DNA of 14,774 nucleotides from an uncultured Alphaproteobacteria bacterium (GCA_934271195.1 CAKQRB010000067.1:1-14774); one strand, 5' to 3'; shown: positions 1 through 6,021, counted from the stretch's first letter. The notes: generated by a model from the letters alone, not told the origin. Program-made: numbers and translations.

Positions 1-42
1 GGATTGCCGGATCGAAGTCCGGCAATGACCGGTACGACCGGT
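1..42. repeat. Partial dispersed palindromic repeat at the window edge
   Basis: ATTGCCGGA (3-11) and TCCGGCAAT (18-26) form a perfect 9-bp inverted repeat around a 6-nt loop. It is followed by two direct copies of GACCGGT (27-33 and 36-42). On the minus strand the palindrome reads as the GTCATTGCCGGA-type element that I recognise as scattered through intergenic DNA of many alphaproteobacteria. The element is probably cut by the window start. It is more GC-rich than the genes around it. Confidence 0.55.
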
Positions 43-61
43 GGCGCACGTTTTATACGGT

Positions 62-133
62 GTCATGAGACCCGCGGCCGAACGTCGGCAGCGATCGGTT
101 TGTCAGTGCCATAAGACCCGCGGTGCTATGGCA
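62..133. repeat. Short direct repeat with an inverted repeat
   Basis: The decamer AGACCCGCGG occurs at 68-77 and again at 114-123, each time behind a similar CATGAG/CATAAG lead-in. The second copy lies inside the inverted repeat TGCCATA (107-113) / TATGGCA (127-133). No convincing gene covers this stretch. A 32-codon frame from 65 to 160 exists but has no ribosome binding site or recognisable product. Confidence 0.4.
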
Positions 134-172
134 AAGTTTGTGAAAAAGCATGTGCTTTGAACAGAAAAAAAT

Positions 173-203
173 AAAAAAGCGGGATTGACCTCCCGCTTTT
201 TTC
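173..203. terminator. Bidirectional intrinsic terminator
   Basis: A perfect 12-bp stem (173-184 with 191-202) has a GC-rich core GCGGGA/TCCCGC, a 6-nt loop, and A and T runs at its two ends. It can stop transcription from either side. It lies directly after the stop codon of the minus-strand HTH gene at 204 and would also close any gene entering from the left. Confidence 0.85.
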
Positions 204-464
204 TTATTGCCTAGGATAATCTTTGGCGTCAACAAGTTTTATTTCAAACACCTTATCCAAAAAAGAAAACAGATAAACATATTCTTCCATTCTCACATGG
301 CTGGTATTTCTTCTTAATTTTTCTATCCGCCCTTCCATAAAATCTATATGGTCGGCGAGTTCCGTACTTGTTAAGCCCTGTTCCGTCATTATCCGGTTTA
401 ATTCTTTATTACAATAACTCCGGAAGGTTTTATACCACTCTTTTCTATATTTTCTTGATAACAT
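204..464 (-). CDS. Small helix-turn-helix (XRE/Cro-like) protein
   Basis: This 86-residue protein probably binds DNA as a small regulator. Residues about 22-75 resemble an XRE/lambda-Cro five-helix fold: an LNRIMTEQGLTSTELADHI stretch fits helix-turn-helix positions (QGLTSTELA), followed by a basic turn EKLRRNTSH and a hydrophobic tail helix. There is no signal peptide and no membrane segment. The ATG at 464 has a GGAG ten bases upstream, and that GGAG lies inside an inverted repeat, so its translation may be controlled. The gene lies 232 bp downstream of fliP on the same strand, separated from it by a structured leader containing a terminator. A flagellar role is not implied. Its target is unknown. 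The HTH assignment rests on pattern only, because the family is too short and diverse to be certain by eye. Confidence 0.65.
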   Translation of the reverse strand: MLSRKYRKEWYKTFRSYCNKELNRIMTEQGLTSTELADHIDFMEGRIEKLRRNTSHVRMEEYVYLFSFLDKVFEIKLVDAKDYPRQ

Positions 465-472
465 TTCTTTTT

Positions 473-525
473 AGCTCCACTATTTTGTTAAAACAAAACC
501 ACCTTAAAATTAAGGTGGTGGAGCT
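473..525 (-). promoter_or_regulatory. Inverted repeat that can hide the HTH gene's ribosome binding site
   Basis: AGCTCCAC (473-480) and GTGGAGCT (518-525) are perfectly complementary. In the minus-strand mRNA the downstream arm carries the GGAG ribosome binding site of the HTH gene that starts at 464, so pairing would block initiation. Between the arms sit two further perfect hairpins, 483-489 with 492-498 and 499-507 with 510-518, which makes a compact three-branched fold. The arms share one base with the terminator stem. Confidence 0.55.
490..518 (-). terminator. Intrinsic terminator in front of the HTH gene
   Basis: On the minus strand CCACCTTAA (518-510) pairs with TTAAGGTGG (507-499), and the stem is followed by TTTTGTTTT. 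The 2-nt loop would open to a larger one in RNA. It could end the fliO-fliP transcript, or act as an attenuator for the HTH gene 35 bases further on. Its 5' arm overlaps the long helix described for 515-630, so the two cannot form together. Confidence 0.6.
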
Positions 526-630
526 GAAAAACTGCGTTGATCAGTCGTGGCTATTCGTCGTGCAAACACGCTTATTTGACCACACTCCACCCAAAGTGGA
601 TATTTCAACGAGATGTTTTTCAGACACCAC
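515..630 (-). ncRNA. Candidate structured leader RNA (three-way junction, class unknown)
   Basis: Three blocks close one long helix: 515-520 with 625-630, 524-532 with 615-623, and 535-540 with 605-610 (6, 9 and 6 perfect pairs, with small internal loops). Inside lie two hairpins, one based on 547-550/580-583 with an apical CGTG/CACG pair at 559-562/567-570, and one at 586-590/596-600. The layout is that of a riboswitch aptamer followed by an expression platform. The downstream terminator and the hairpin over the ribosome binding site both overlap or abut its 3' strand. I do not recognise the class. The minus strand is preferred because a promoter-like sequence and a gene lie on the correct sides there. 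The inverted repeats themselves are directly visible; that they function as RNA is inference. Confidence 0.45.
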
Positions 631-652
631 AGCCAGTCTCCGGACTGCGGCT

Positions 653-683
653 ATTATATTAAACGGATCTGGAATTTTTGCAA
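653..683 (-). promoter_or_regulatory. Candidate sigma-70 promoter for the HTH gene leader
   Basis: On the minus strand a perfect TATAAT (653-658) is preceded, after a 19-nt spacer, by TTGCAA (678-683). Transcription would begin near 646 and give a leader of about 180 nt that contains the whole folded region. The spacer is longer than the 17 nt optimum, so the call is tentative. Confidence 0.35.
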
Positions 684-696
684 GCAGATAATGCTG

Positions 697-1446
697 TTAT
701 TTAAAGCTTTGGACAAGTGAACCAGCAAGCAGATACCAGCCGTCAACCAGAACGAAAAAGATTATCTTAAACGGCATGGCCAGTACGGTCGGCGGCAACA
801 TCATCATACCCATGGACATTAAGACCGAGGCGATAATCATATCTATGATCAAAAACGGGATAAAAATCAAAAATCCGATTTCAAAAGCTCTGCGTAGTTC
901 GCTAATTATAAAGGCCGGAACAACAATTTTGAGCGGTGTTTCTGATACTTTTTCGGCTTTGGGACTTTGGGACAAATCAGAAAACAGCAACAGATCTTTT
1001 TCACGGGTGTTGTTTACCATAAATTCTTTTAACGGGACGGAGGCCTTTTCCAGTCCTTCCAGCATTTCTACTTTTTCATCAATCATCGGCTTGATGCCTT
1101 GTTCCCAAGATTTTTCAAAGGTTGGCGCCATGACAAACATTGTCAGGAACAATGCCAGCGAAATCAACACCATATTGGGCGGGGTAGAGTTGGTTGCCAG
1201 AGCGCTGCGGGTGATGGAAAAAACAACGACAATACGGGTGAAAGACGTCATCATAACCAAGATTGAAGGTGCCAGTGACAACACAGTGATGATGGCCAGC
1301 AGGTTGAATATTCTGGCGGTGGCGGAACCGGTGGGTTGGTTGGCTACGTCAAGAGTGATGGACTGAGAAAGGGCGGTATCTGCGTCGGTGAACAGAAAAA
1401 TTACAAAAACGGCAGCGAAGATAAAAAGTTTTTTAGTCATGAGCAT
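697..1446 (-). CDS. fliP: Flagellar type III export gate protein FliP
   Basis: FliP is an inner-membrane core subunit of the flagellar export gate, where it assembles with FliQ and FliR. The 249-residue protein has an N-terminal hydrophobic segment that looks like a cleavable signal (to about ALSQS, residue 29). It carries the family hallmarks TSFTRIVVVFS and PPNMVLISLALFLTMFVMAP, then PAFIISELRRAFEIGFLIFIPFLII and the methionine-rich MSMGMMMLPP segment near the C-terminus. The length is normal. The start overlaps the end of fliO by 14 bp; a second in-frame ATG at 1440 is better spaced from the GGAAAA and may be the true start. It is co-transcribed with fliO. The usual fliQ or flhB neighbours are not seen in this window. 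Confidence 0.97.
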   Translation of the reverse strand: MLMTKKLFIFAAVFVIFLFTDADTALSQSITLDVANQPTGSATARIFNLLAIITVLSLAPSILVMMTSFTRIVVVFSITRSALATNSTPPNMVLISLALFLTMFVMAPTFEKSWEQGIKPMIDEKVEMLEGLEKASVPLKEFMVNNTREKDLLLFSDLSQSPKAEKVSETPLKIVVPAFIISELRRAFEIGFLIFIPFLIIDMIIASVLMSMGMMMLPPTVLAMPFKIIFFVLVDGWYLLAGSLVQSFK

Positions 1447-1729
1447 TTTTCCGGCCAGAGATTTTCTTGGTTTCCAACAACAGGTTTTGGGCTGATCCGA
1501 GCAACAGCAAAAATTCGGAATCGTCTTTTTGAAAAATCAGCAGAGAGTTTTTCATGTCCAGTTTATGGCTTTCAATAATTTTAATGCGTTTGTTTTCCTG
1601 CAGCTTTTGAAAAAAACGACATTTAGCGCCATGTTTTTGGCAGGTTTTGAATGACCAAAGGGTCAAAAAAAGCAGTCCGATGACAAATGTCAGCGAAAGC
1701 AAGGCTTTTATAATCAATATCCATTCCAT
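1433..1729 (-). CDS. fliO: Flagellar assembly protein FliO
   Basis: This 98-residue protein has one membrane helix at the N-terminus (about residues 5-26) and a small cytoplasmic domain. The domain shows the FliO pattern of a basic stretch, then a repeated hydrophobic core (IKIIESHKLDMKNSLLIF, then EFLLLLGSAQNLLLE). FliO is an accessory factor that helps FliP assemble into the export gate. It overlaps fliP, so the two are probably translationally coupled. Its ribosome binding site is weak (GGGAC about 10 bases upstream of the ATG). FliO diverges strongly in sequence, and its position before fliP carries much of this call. Confidence 0.8.
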   Translation of the reverse strand: MEWILIIKALLSLTFVIGLLFLTLWSFKTCQKHGAKCRFFQKLQENKRIKIIESHKLDMKNSLLIFQKDDSEFLLLLGSAQNLLLETKKISGRKNAHD

Positions 1730-1857
1730 AAACAGAAGTCCCGTTTCTTAAATTTTCAGCGTTCAGTATAGGCTTTTTTTTGCTGTGTCGTCAACTGTAA
1801 CGCAACGGCTTGTTAATACTCTTGCAAGTTTGCAATTTGTTTGTTAAATGTGACAAT

Positions 1858-2373
1858 ATGAAAGAAGAACAACAAGAAAATGACAGAACCAATTTTGACC
1901 TGACGGCCGTTTCCAGAAATATTCTGCCTTTGGCAAAAAAATTGCTGGGGCGCAAGGGGATGGTCGGTTTTGAGATTTTGGTCAACTGGGAGAAAATTGT
2001 GGGGCCGGAGTTGGCTGCTTATTCTTTTCCGGAAAAAATCGATTTTAAGAACAATCAACGCAGCAACGGAACCTTGGTCCTGAGTGTGCCTGCCGGCGCT
2101 TTTGCCCTTGAGTTAAAACATCGTGAGAAGTTTGTTTTAGACAAGGTGAACACCTTTTTCGGTTTTGCGGCGGTGTCTTCTTTGCGAATCGTTCAGACCA
2201 GAGAGATGCAGCCGTTTGAAAAGTCTGAAAAGAAAAATTATATGGCCAAGCCGCCGGTTGTAAGTCCCGAAGATGCGGATTATATTCGTGAATTGGCCGA
2301 TGATATTAAAAATCAGAGCTTAAAAGAAATATTAATAAAATTAGGTTACAGTGTCTTCGGCGAAAATAAATAA
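1858..2373 (+). CDS. DUF721 (DciA-like) protein
   Basis: The 171-residue product contains the DUF721 core at about residues 35-115: NWEKIVGPELAAYSFPEKI, then the strand-rich GTLVLSVPAGAFALELKH, then the VSSLRIV element. DciA proteins of this family load the replicative helicase in bacteria lacking DnaC; whether this copy does so is inference from the family. The start is placed at ATG 1858. An upstream TTG at 1810 would add 16 hydrophobic residues that do not look like part of the family. No clear Shine-Dalgarno precedes 1858, so the message may be leaderless or weakly translated. A DUF721 gene followed by a DsbA-like gene is a recurrent alphaproteobacterial pair. Confidence 0.85.
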   Translation: MKEEQQENDRTNFDLTAVSRNILPLAKKLLGRKGMVGFEILVNWEKIVGPELAAYSFPEKIDFKNNQRSNGTLVLSVPAGAFALELKHREKFVLDKVNTFFGFAAVSSLRIVQTREMQPFEKSEKKNYMAKPPVVSPEDADYIRELADDIKNQSLKEILIKLGYSVFGENK

Positions 2374-2401
2374 ACACAATTTTTATACGGATAAAAGAGA
2401 A

Positions 2402-3145
2402 ATGAAATTTGAAGAAATTATTAAAACAATCAGCACCTTGGTGGCAGCTTTGGTCATATTTGTTTTTGCAACCGGCGGATATTTGAGTCTGAAAGGTTTT
2501 GTGCCGGACGGCAAAGGGGGCTTTGTTCTGATGAAAAACGCACAAGCGGCAGCTCCGGCTGATCAGGCCGAGCAAGCGGCAAAGGTGATGTCTATGGTTT
2601 TGCCGAAGGGACATGTTCTCGGAAAAGCCAGCGCGCCGATTACTATTTATGAATATTCTTCTTTTGCTTGCACGCACTGTTCTGAGTTTCATCTTGATAT
2701 GCTGCCGCGTCTTAAAGAAAACTTTATTGACAAGGGACTGGTTAAACTGGTGTTCGTTGATTTTCCGCTGGATAAAAAATCTATGTACGGGTCTTTGGTT
2801 TCGCGTTGTGTAAAGCCGGCAAAGTATCATCAGTTTGTAACACTTCTTTTTAAAAAACAGCGTGAATGGGCTCTTTCTTCCAAATATGAAAAAGTGATTT
2901 CGCAATATGCGTTGCTCAGCGGCCTGTCTAATGAAGAGCTTAAGGCCTGTATGAATAATGAAGAGACAATCGGCAGCGAGATCTTGTCTAACCGCGGCAA
3001 TGCAATTGAGTTTCTGAAAATTCAGGGAACGCCGTCTTTTCTGATTGTTAAGGGAAATGACAGGGAAGTTTTGCACGGGCTGCCGAGTTATGGCAAGTTT
3101 GCAGGCATTCTTAATGAAAAACTCGGTGTTAAAGAAAAAAATTAA
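2402..3145 (+). CDS. DsbA-like membrane-anchored thiol:disulfide oxidoreductase
   Basis: This 247-residue thioredoxin-fold protein has an N-terminal hydrophobic helix at about residues 9-31, serving as anchor or uncleaved signal. An alanine-rich linker follows, then the active site FACTHC (Cys90 and Cys93) and the cis-proline motif GTPSF near residue 209. The helical insertion between them is typical of DsbA and BdbD relatives. It would oxidise or exchange disulfides in exported proteins on the periplasmic side. ATG 2402, preceded by AAGAGA, is chosen because the reading frame further upstream (GTG at 2351) would overlap the DUF721 end and put a charged tail before the signal. The gap to the DUF721 gene is 28 bp, so the two are probably one operon. 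Redox partner and substrates are unknown. Confidence 0.9.
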   Translation: MKFEEIIKTISTLVAALVIFVFATGGYLSLKGFVPDGKGGFVLMKNAQAAAPADQAEQAAKVMSMVLPKGHVLGKASAPITIYEYSSFACTHCSEFHLDMLPRLKENFIDKGLVKLVFVDFPLDKKSMYGSLVSRCVKPAKYHQFVTLLFKKQREWALSSKYEKVISQYALLSGLSNEELKACMNNEETIGSEILSNRGNAIEFLKIQGTPSFLIVKGNDREVLHGLPSYGKFAGILNEKLGVKEKN

Positions 3146-3192
3146 GTTTTTTAATAAGTCGGTAATATTTGTTGTTGTAAGGTATTAGGCAA

Positions 3193-3495
3193 ATGAGAAA
3201 AGTTCCTGACGATATAAAAAGCATGGACGAACGGATTAAACGCCTGCAGAAACAGGAGGCCGAGGCCAGAAAGCCTAAAAAGGAATCCGCTTTTGTTTAT
3301 GCCAGCAAAAATGGTTTCCGGGTCGGAACAGAACTGCTTTCGGGCGTTTTGGTCGGTGCGGCAATCGGGTATTTGCTGGACGGGTATTTCGAGACAAGGC
3401 CGTGGTTGCTGATTGTTTTTCTGTTTTTGGGCGGTGTAGCAGGTTTTCTCAATGTTTACAGGTTTGTAAAAAGTCTTGGTAAAAATAAGGAGTAA
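3193..3495 (+). CDS. atpI: ATP synthase assembly/gate protein AtpI
   Basis: The 100-residue protein has a charged N-terminal third (KSMDERIKRLQKQEAEARKPKKE) and two membrane helices, about 45-66 and 70-92. The first contains LLSGVLVGAAIGYLLD, the standard AtpI/AtpZ signature, and FLFLGGVAGFLNVYR follows in the second. AtpI assists Fo assembly, notably of the c ring, and is implicated in Mg2+ handling. As in other alphaproteobacteria it opens an Fo operon. ATG 3193 is preceded by an AGG about 5 bases upstream. The neighbouring Fo genes make the assignment firm. Confidence 0.93.
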   Translation: MRKVPDDIKSMDERIKRLQKQEAEARKPKKESAFVYASKNGFRVGTELLSGVLVGAAIGYLLDGYFETRPWLLIVFLFLGGVAGFLNVYRFVKSLGKNKE

Positions 3496-3512
3496 GCGCC
3501 GGGTCTAATCCG

Positions 3513-4223
3513 ATGGAACAATTCAAAATCGAACCGATTATTCCGATCAAGATCGGCGGATATGATATCTCTTTTACAAATTCTTCGCTGTTTATGGTGC
3601 TGGCTGTGGTTTCGGCAACGCTGCTGATGGCTTTTTGCCTGCGCCGGCGGACGATTATTCCCTCTGTGGCGCAGTCTATTCCGGAAAGTCTGTATGATTT
3701 TGTGGCCGGCCTTTTGCGTGAGAATGTGGGGGTGGAAGGGCTGAAGTATTTTCCGTTTATTTTTACAATCTTTATGTTTGTGGCTTTCGGTAATGTCTTA
3801 GGGCTTTTCCCGTATGCCTTTACCTTTACGTCTCATCTGGCGGCGGTTGGAACTTTATCGGTGATTTCGCTTTTGTTTAACATCGGGATTGGAATTAAGA
3901 AGAAAAAACTCGGGTATTTGCGGACGTTTCTGCCACGGGGAATTCCGATGGTGCTGGCTCCGCTGATTATTCCGATTGAGATGATTTCTTATCTGAGCAA
4001 GCCGTTCAGCCTGACAGTGCGTTTGGTTGCCAATATGACCGTCGGGCATATCATGCTTAAGATTATTGCCGGATTTATTACCGTAGCCGGTGTTCTCGGG
4101 GTGGTCCCGTTTGCTTTTGACGCCGGAATAGTGGTATTTGAGATTTTTATCGGGCTGTTGCAGGCTTTTATTTATACGGTTTTGAGCTGTATTTATTTGA
4201 GCGAGGCTTTGCATGAGCACTGA
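3513..4223 (+). CDS. atpB: F-type ATP synthase Fo subunit a
   Basis: Subunit a forms the proton half-channels next to the rotating c ring in the inner membrane. The 236-residue protein has the family opening PIKIGGYDISFTNSSLFM and multiple membrane helices. It has the essential arginine in SKPFSLTVRLVANM (Arg170) and the late helix VFEIFIGLLQAFIYTVLSCIYLSEA with Glu210 and Gln217. All key positions are present. The start has no strong Shine-Dalgarno, since the nearest GGAG lies before the atpI stop. Even so, the N-terminal residues fit the family, so ATG 3513 is kept. Translation is probably coupled to atpI, 17 bp upstream. Confidence 0.97.
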   Translation: MEQFKIEPIIPIKIGGYDISFTNSSLFMVLAVVSATLLMAFCLRRRTIIPSVAQSIPESLYDFVAGLLRENVGVEGLKYFPFIFTIFMFVAFGNVLGLFPYAFTFTSHLAAVGTLSVISLLFNIGIGIKKKKLGYLRTFLPRGIPMVLAPLIIPIEMISYLSKPFSLTVRLVANMTVGHIMLKIIAGFITVAGVLGVVPFAFDAGIVVFEIFIGLLQAFIYTVLSCIYLSEALHEH

Positions 4224-4283
4224 TTTGTATAATTGTGTCAGGATTTTTATAATTTAGTAAACTTTTAACAGAAAGGAAAAAAA

Positions 4284-4505
4284 ATGGAACCTATGGCTTA
4301 TATCGGCGCCGGTATGTGTGCTTTGAGTATGATGGCTTCGGCTTGGGGCGTGTCTCAGGTATGGACGGCTATTATTTCGGCAGTCGGTCGCAATCCGCAG
4401 GTCAAGAAAGACGTTGATATTTACGGATGGGTTGGTTTTGCCGCGGTTGAAGCTATTGCCTTGTATGCTTTGGTTGTGGCTTTGATTATGCTGACCGGCA
4501 ATTAA
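4284..4505 (+). CDS. atpE: F-type ATP synthase Fo subunit c
   Basis: This 73-residue two-helix hairpin forms the proton-driven rotor ring. The polar loop carries GRNPQ (Arg36, Asn37, Pro38), and the second helix carries the proton-binding glutamate in GFAAVEAIALYAL (Glu56). The start has a clear AAAGGA 7-8 bases upstream. Unusually, the glycine repeat of helix 1 is eroded. Alphaproteobacterial relatives typically have GAGLAAIGMGGAALGVG; here residues 8-24 read GAGMCALSMMASAWGVS, so four glycines are replaced by Ser, Met, Ala and Ser. This packing motif influences c-ring size. Function is otherwise expected to be normal. Confidence 0.97.
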   Translation: MEPMAYIGAGMCALSMMASAWGVSQVWTAIISAVGRNPQVKKDVDIYGWVGFAAVEAIALYALVVALIMLTGN

Positions 4506-4517
4506 TTTGTTTGGAAA

Positions 4518-4544
4518 ACGGTGCGGTAACAGCGGCCGCACCGT
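4518..4544 (+). promoter_or_regulatory. Intercistronic stem-loop between atpE and atpF'
   Basis: ACGGTGCGG (4518-4526) pairs perfectly with CCGCACCGT (4536-4544) around a 9-nt loop. No T run follows, so it is not an intrinsic terminator. A stable hairpin just after atpE could protect the upstream mRNA from 3' decay and raise atpE output relative to its neighbours, as needed for a c ring with many copies. That role is inference. Confidence 0.5.
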
Positions 4545-4575
4545 CCTTTGAATCCTCTGAAAGTCAGGAGTTGAG

Positions 4576-5061
4576 ATGCCGCAATTAGATCCTACATGGT
4601 ATGTTTCGCAAATGTTTTGGCTGTTTGTCTGCTTTTTTGTGATGTTGTTTATCATGTCAAAATTTATATTGCCCAGAATAACAGACATTATGGACAAGCG
4701 TCAGGGAAAAATTGACGATTATCTGGAAAAAGCAAGAGAAAATAAAGCTCTGGCCGAAGAATCGCTGGCGAATTACAATAAGGCTATTGCCGAGGCAACA
4801 GCGCAGGCGCAGACTGCTCTGGAGGCAATGCAAAAGGATTTGGATGAGCTTGTGGCCAAACGTCAGGAGGAACTGAATCTGCGTTTGAGCAAACAGATTG
4901 CCGATAGCGAAGCTAAGATTTCAAAAAGCAAAGAGGCGGCTCTGACTCAGCTTGATGCCATGTCGGAAGAATTGGCATGGGATGTGTTGAAAAAAATCGG
5001 GATTGACAATGTTTCCCGCAAAGACATTAAAAATGCCGTTACTGCGACGGCAGAAAATTAA
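4576..5061 (+). CDS. atpF': F-type ATP synthase Fo subunit b'
   Basis: The 161-residue protein begins MPQLDPTWYVSQMFWL, the characteristic opening of the b' subunit, followed by one membrane helix to about residue 32. It ends in a long charged coiled coil with alanine- and glutamate-rich heptads. With subunit b it forms the peripheral stalk that holds F1 against rotation. Alphaproteobacteria and photosynthetic bacteria carry b and b' as separate genes, as here. A good AGGAG lies 7-8 bases before the ATG. The order b' then b, 11 bp apart, is typical. Confidence 0.95.
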   Translation: MPQLDPTWYVSQMFWLFVCFFVMLFIMSKFILPRITDIMDKRQGKIDDYLEKARENKALAEESLANYNKAIAEATAQAQTALEAMQKDLDELVAKRQEELNLRLSKQIADSEAKISKSKEAALTQLDAMSEELAWDVLKKIGIDNVSRKDIKNAVTATAEN

Positions 5062-5072
5062 GGATGTGAGAA

Positions 5073-5666
5073 ATGACGGCAGAGGCGGTAAACAGCGAAG
5101 AATTTGAAATGCTTCAGGAAGCGGTGACGAAAACGGCCGATGCGGCTGCAGCCGCTGCGGAAAGCGTTGCTCATCATTACGGCGCCTTTTATGAGAATCC
5201 GGAGTTTTGGGTCGGTTTGGCTTTTGTGTTGGTCGTTGTGCTGTTGGCGCGGCCTGTTGTCAAAATGGCGGGTGCGATGTTAGTTAAACGGATAGATGCC
5301 ATTGCCAAGCGGATTAATGATGCGCAACAACTTAAAGACGATGCCCAGAAAATGTGGGTGGAATATGAGAAAAAATATCTGAATGCCAAAAACGAGGCTT
5401 ATGAAATTTTGGAAAAATCGGAGCGTGAAATGGAAATTCTGAAAAATGAACGGCTTCGGAAAATGGAAGAAGATATCAGCATTCGGGAAAGTGATGCGAG
5501 GAACCGTATCAGTACGGCGGAGCAGCAAGCGGTGAAGGAAATTCGCGCCGCAGGGGTCGGGCTGAGCATTTGTGCTGTTAAAAATGTTTTGAAACTTAAA
5601 CTTGATGATAAAACGCAGGACGAGTTGATTGAAAACTCTATTGCATTATTGAAAAAAGCCAAATAA
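5073..5666 (+). CDS. atpF: F-type ATP synthase Fo subunit b
   Basis: This 197-residue stator subunit has a single membrane helix at about residues 43-60 (ENPEFWVGLAFVLVVVLLARPVV), then a long coiled coil (IDAIAKRINDAQQLKDDAQKMWVEYEKKY and onward) and a C-terminal helix that would contact the F1 delta subunit. The helix is preceded by about 42 residues rich in Ala and Glu, longer than the few residues seen in many b subunits. An AGGA 9-10 bases before ATG 5073 supports this start. This is the last gene of the Fo operon, followed at once by a terminator. The F1 genes must lie elsewhere, as usual in this class. Confidence 0.94.
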   Translation: MTAEAVNSEEFEMLQEAVTKTADAAAAAAESVAHHYGAFYENPEFWVGLAFVLVVVLLARPVVKMAGAMLVKRIDAIAKRINDAQQLKDDAQKMWVEYEKKYLNAKNEAYEILEKSEREMEILKNERLRKMEEDISIRESDARNRISTAEQQAVKEIRAAGVGLSICAVKNVLKLKLDDKTQDELIENSIALLKKAK

Positions 5667-5703
5667 AAAAAACATCCGCTAAATTTTTAACGGATGTTTT
5701 TTT
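5665..5703. terminator. Intrinsic terminator of the Fo operon
   Basis: AAAAAACATCCG pairs with CGGATGTTTTTT (arms about 5667-5678 and 5691-5702). The loop itself can extend the stem with TAAA/TTTA, and the stem is followed by T. It lies directly after atpF. With A and T runs on both sides it can also serve the convergent minus-strand gene ending at 5711. Confidence 0.85.
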
Positions 5704-5710
5704 AGTAATG

Positions 5711-5998
5711 TCAATTTTTAACTTCTGCCGCGGAAAGAACGTCTATTTCCACCGAAAATTCTCTGAGGAAAACAACGCGGAAATTTAAATCATAAGTTTT
5801 TCCGGTCATCAGCAGAAAAGGCGCCGATCGAATTTTTAATTTTACCAAACGGGTGCCGTAAGGGCCGTTGGCAATGACGGGATTTTGAAACATTTTGATT
5901 TTTTTTTGATAAATTTCTCCCAGCTTGTATTGATAGCAAGTTGTCAGCGAACCGTTTTTGATTGCCTCGTCATAATTGAATTCAGTCGCTTTGTTCAT
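5711..5998 (-). CDS. Hypothetical protein, 95 residues
   Basis: I do not recognise this protein. It has 95 residues, no signal peptide and no membrane helix. Its centre is basic and probably beta-rich (TRLVKLKIRSAPFLLMTGKTYDLNFRVVFLREFSVEID), and there is a single cysteine near residue 21. It lies just downstream of pheA on the same strand, with the pheA terminator ending about 25 bp before its ATG. No Shine-Dalgarno is visible, because the sequence before the ATG is nearly all A and T. It would be read only by read-through from pheA, by a promoter buried in the terminator, or as a leaderless message. The frame is clean and well bounded by terminators on both sides, so a real gene is likelier than not. 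Confidence 0.6.
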   Translation of the reverse strand: MNKATEFNYDEAIKNGSLTTCYQYKLGEIYQKKIKMFQNPVIANGPYGTRLVKLKIRSAPFLLMTGKTYDLNFRVVFLREFSVEIDVLSAAEVKN

Positions 5999-6021
5999 AA
6001 TAAAATAATTTAAGTTAATAA

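Noticed and set aside
53..235. Minus-strand frame of 60 codons through the left-edge repeats
   Set aside because: It crosses a strong terminator and the end of the HTH gene, so it cannot be a separate gene.
515..630. Hammerhead ribozyme or SRP RNA in the structured leader
   Set aside because: The hammerhead core (CUGANGA with GAAA) is missing, since the CTGA here is followed by AAAAC. No SRP tetraloop or conserved GGAAG-type core is present.
368..691. Plus-strand frame of 107 codons across the HTH leader
   Set aside because: It runs through every inverted repeat of the leader, has no ribosome binding site, and resembles no protein.
776..1366. Long open frame on the plus strand opposite fliP (196 codons)
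   Set aside because: It is antisense to a firmly identified fliP, matches no family, and is explained by codon bias of the real gene.
2306..3076. Long minus-strand frame opposite the DsbA-like gene (256 codons)
   Set aside because: It overlaps a clear thioredoxin-fold gene with its active site, and its product is rich in Arg, Phe and Asn with no domain.
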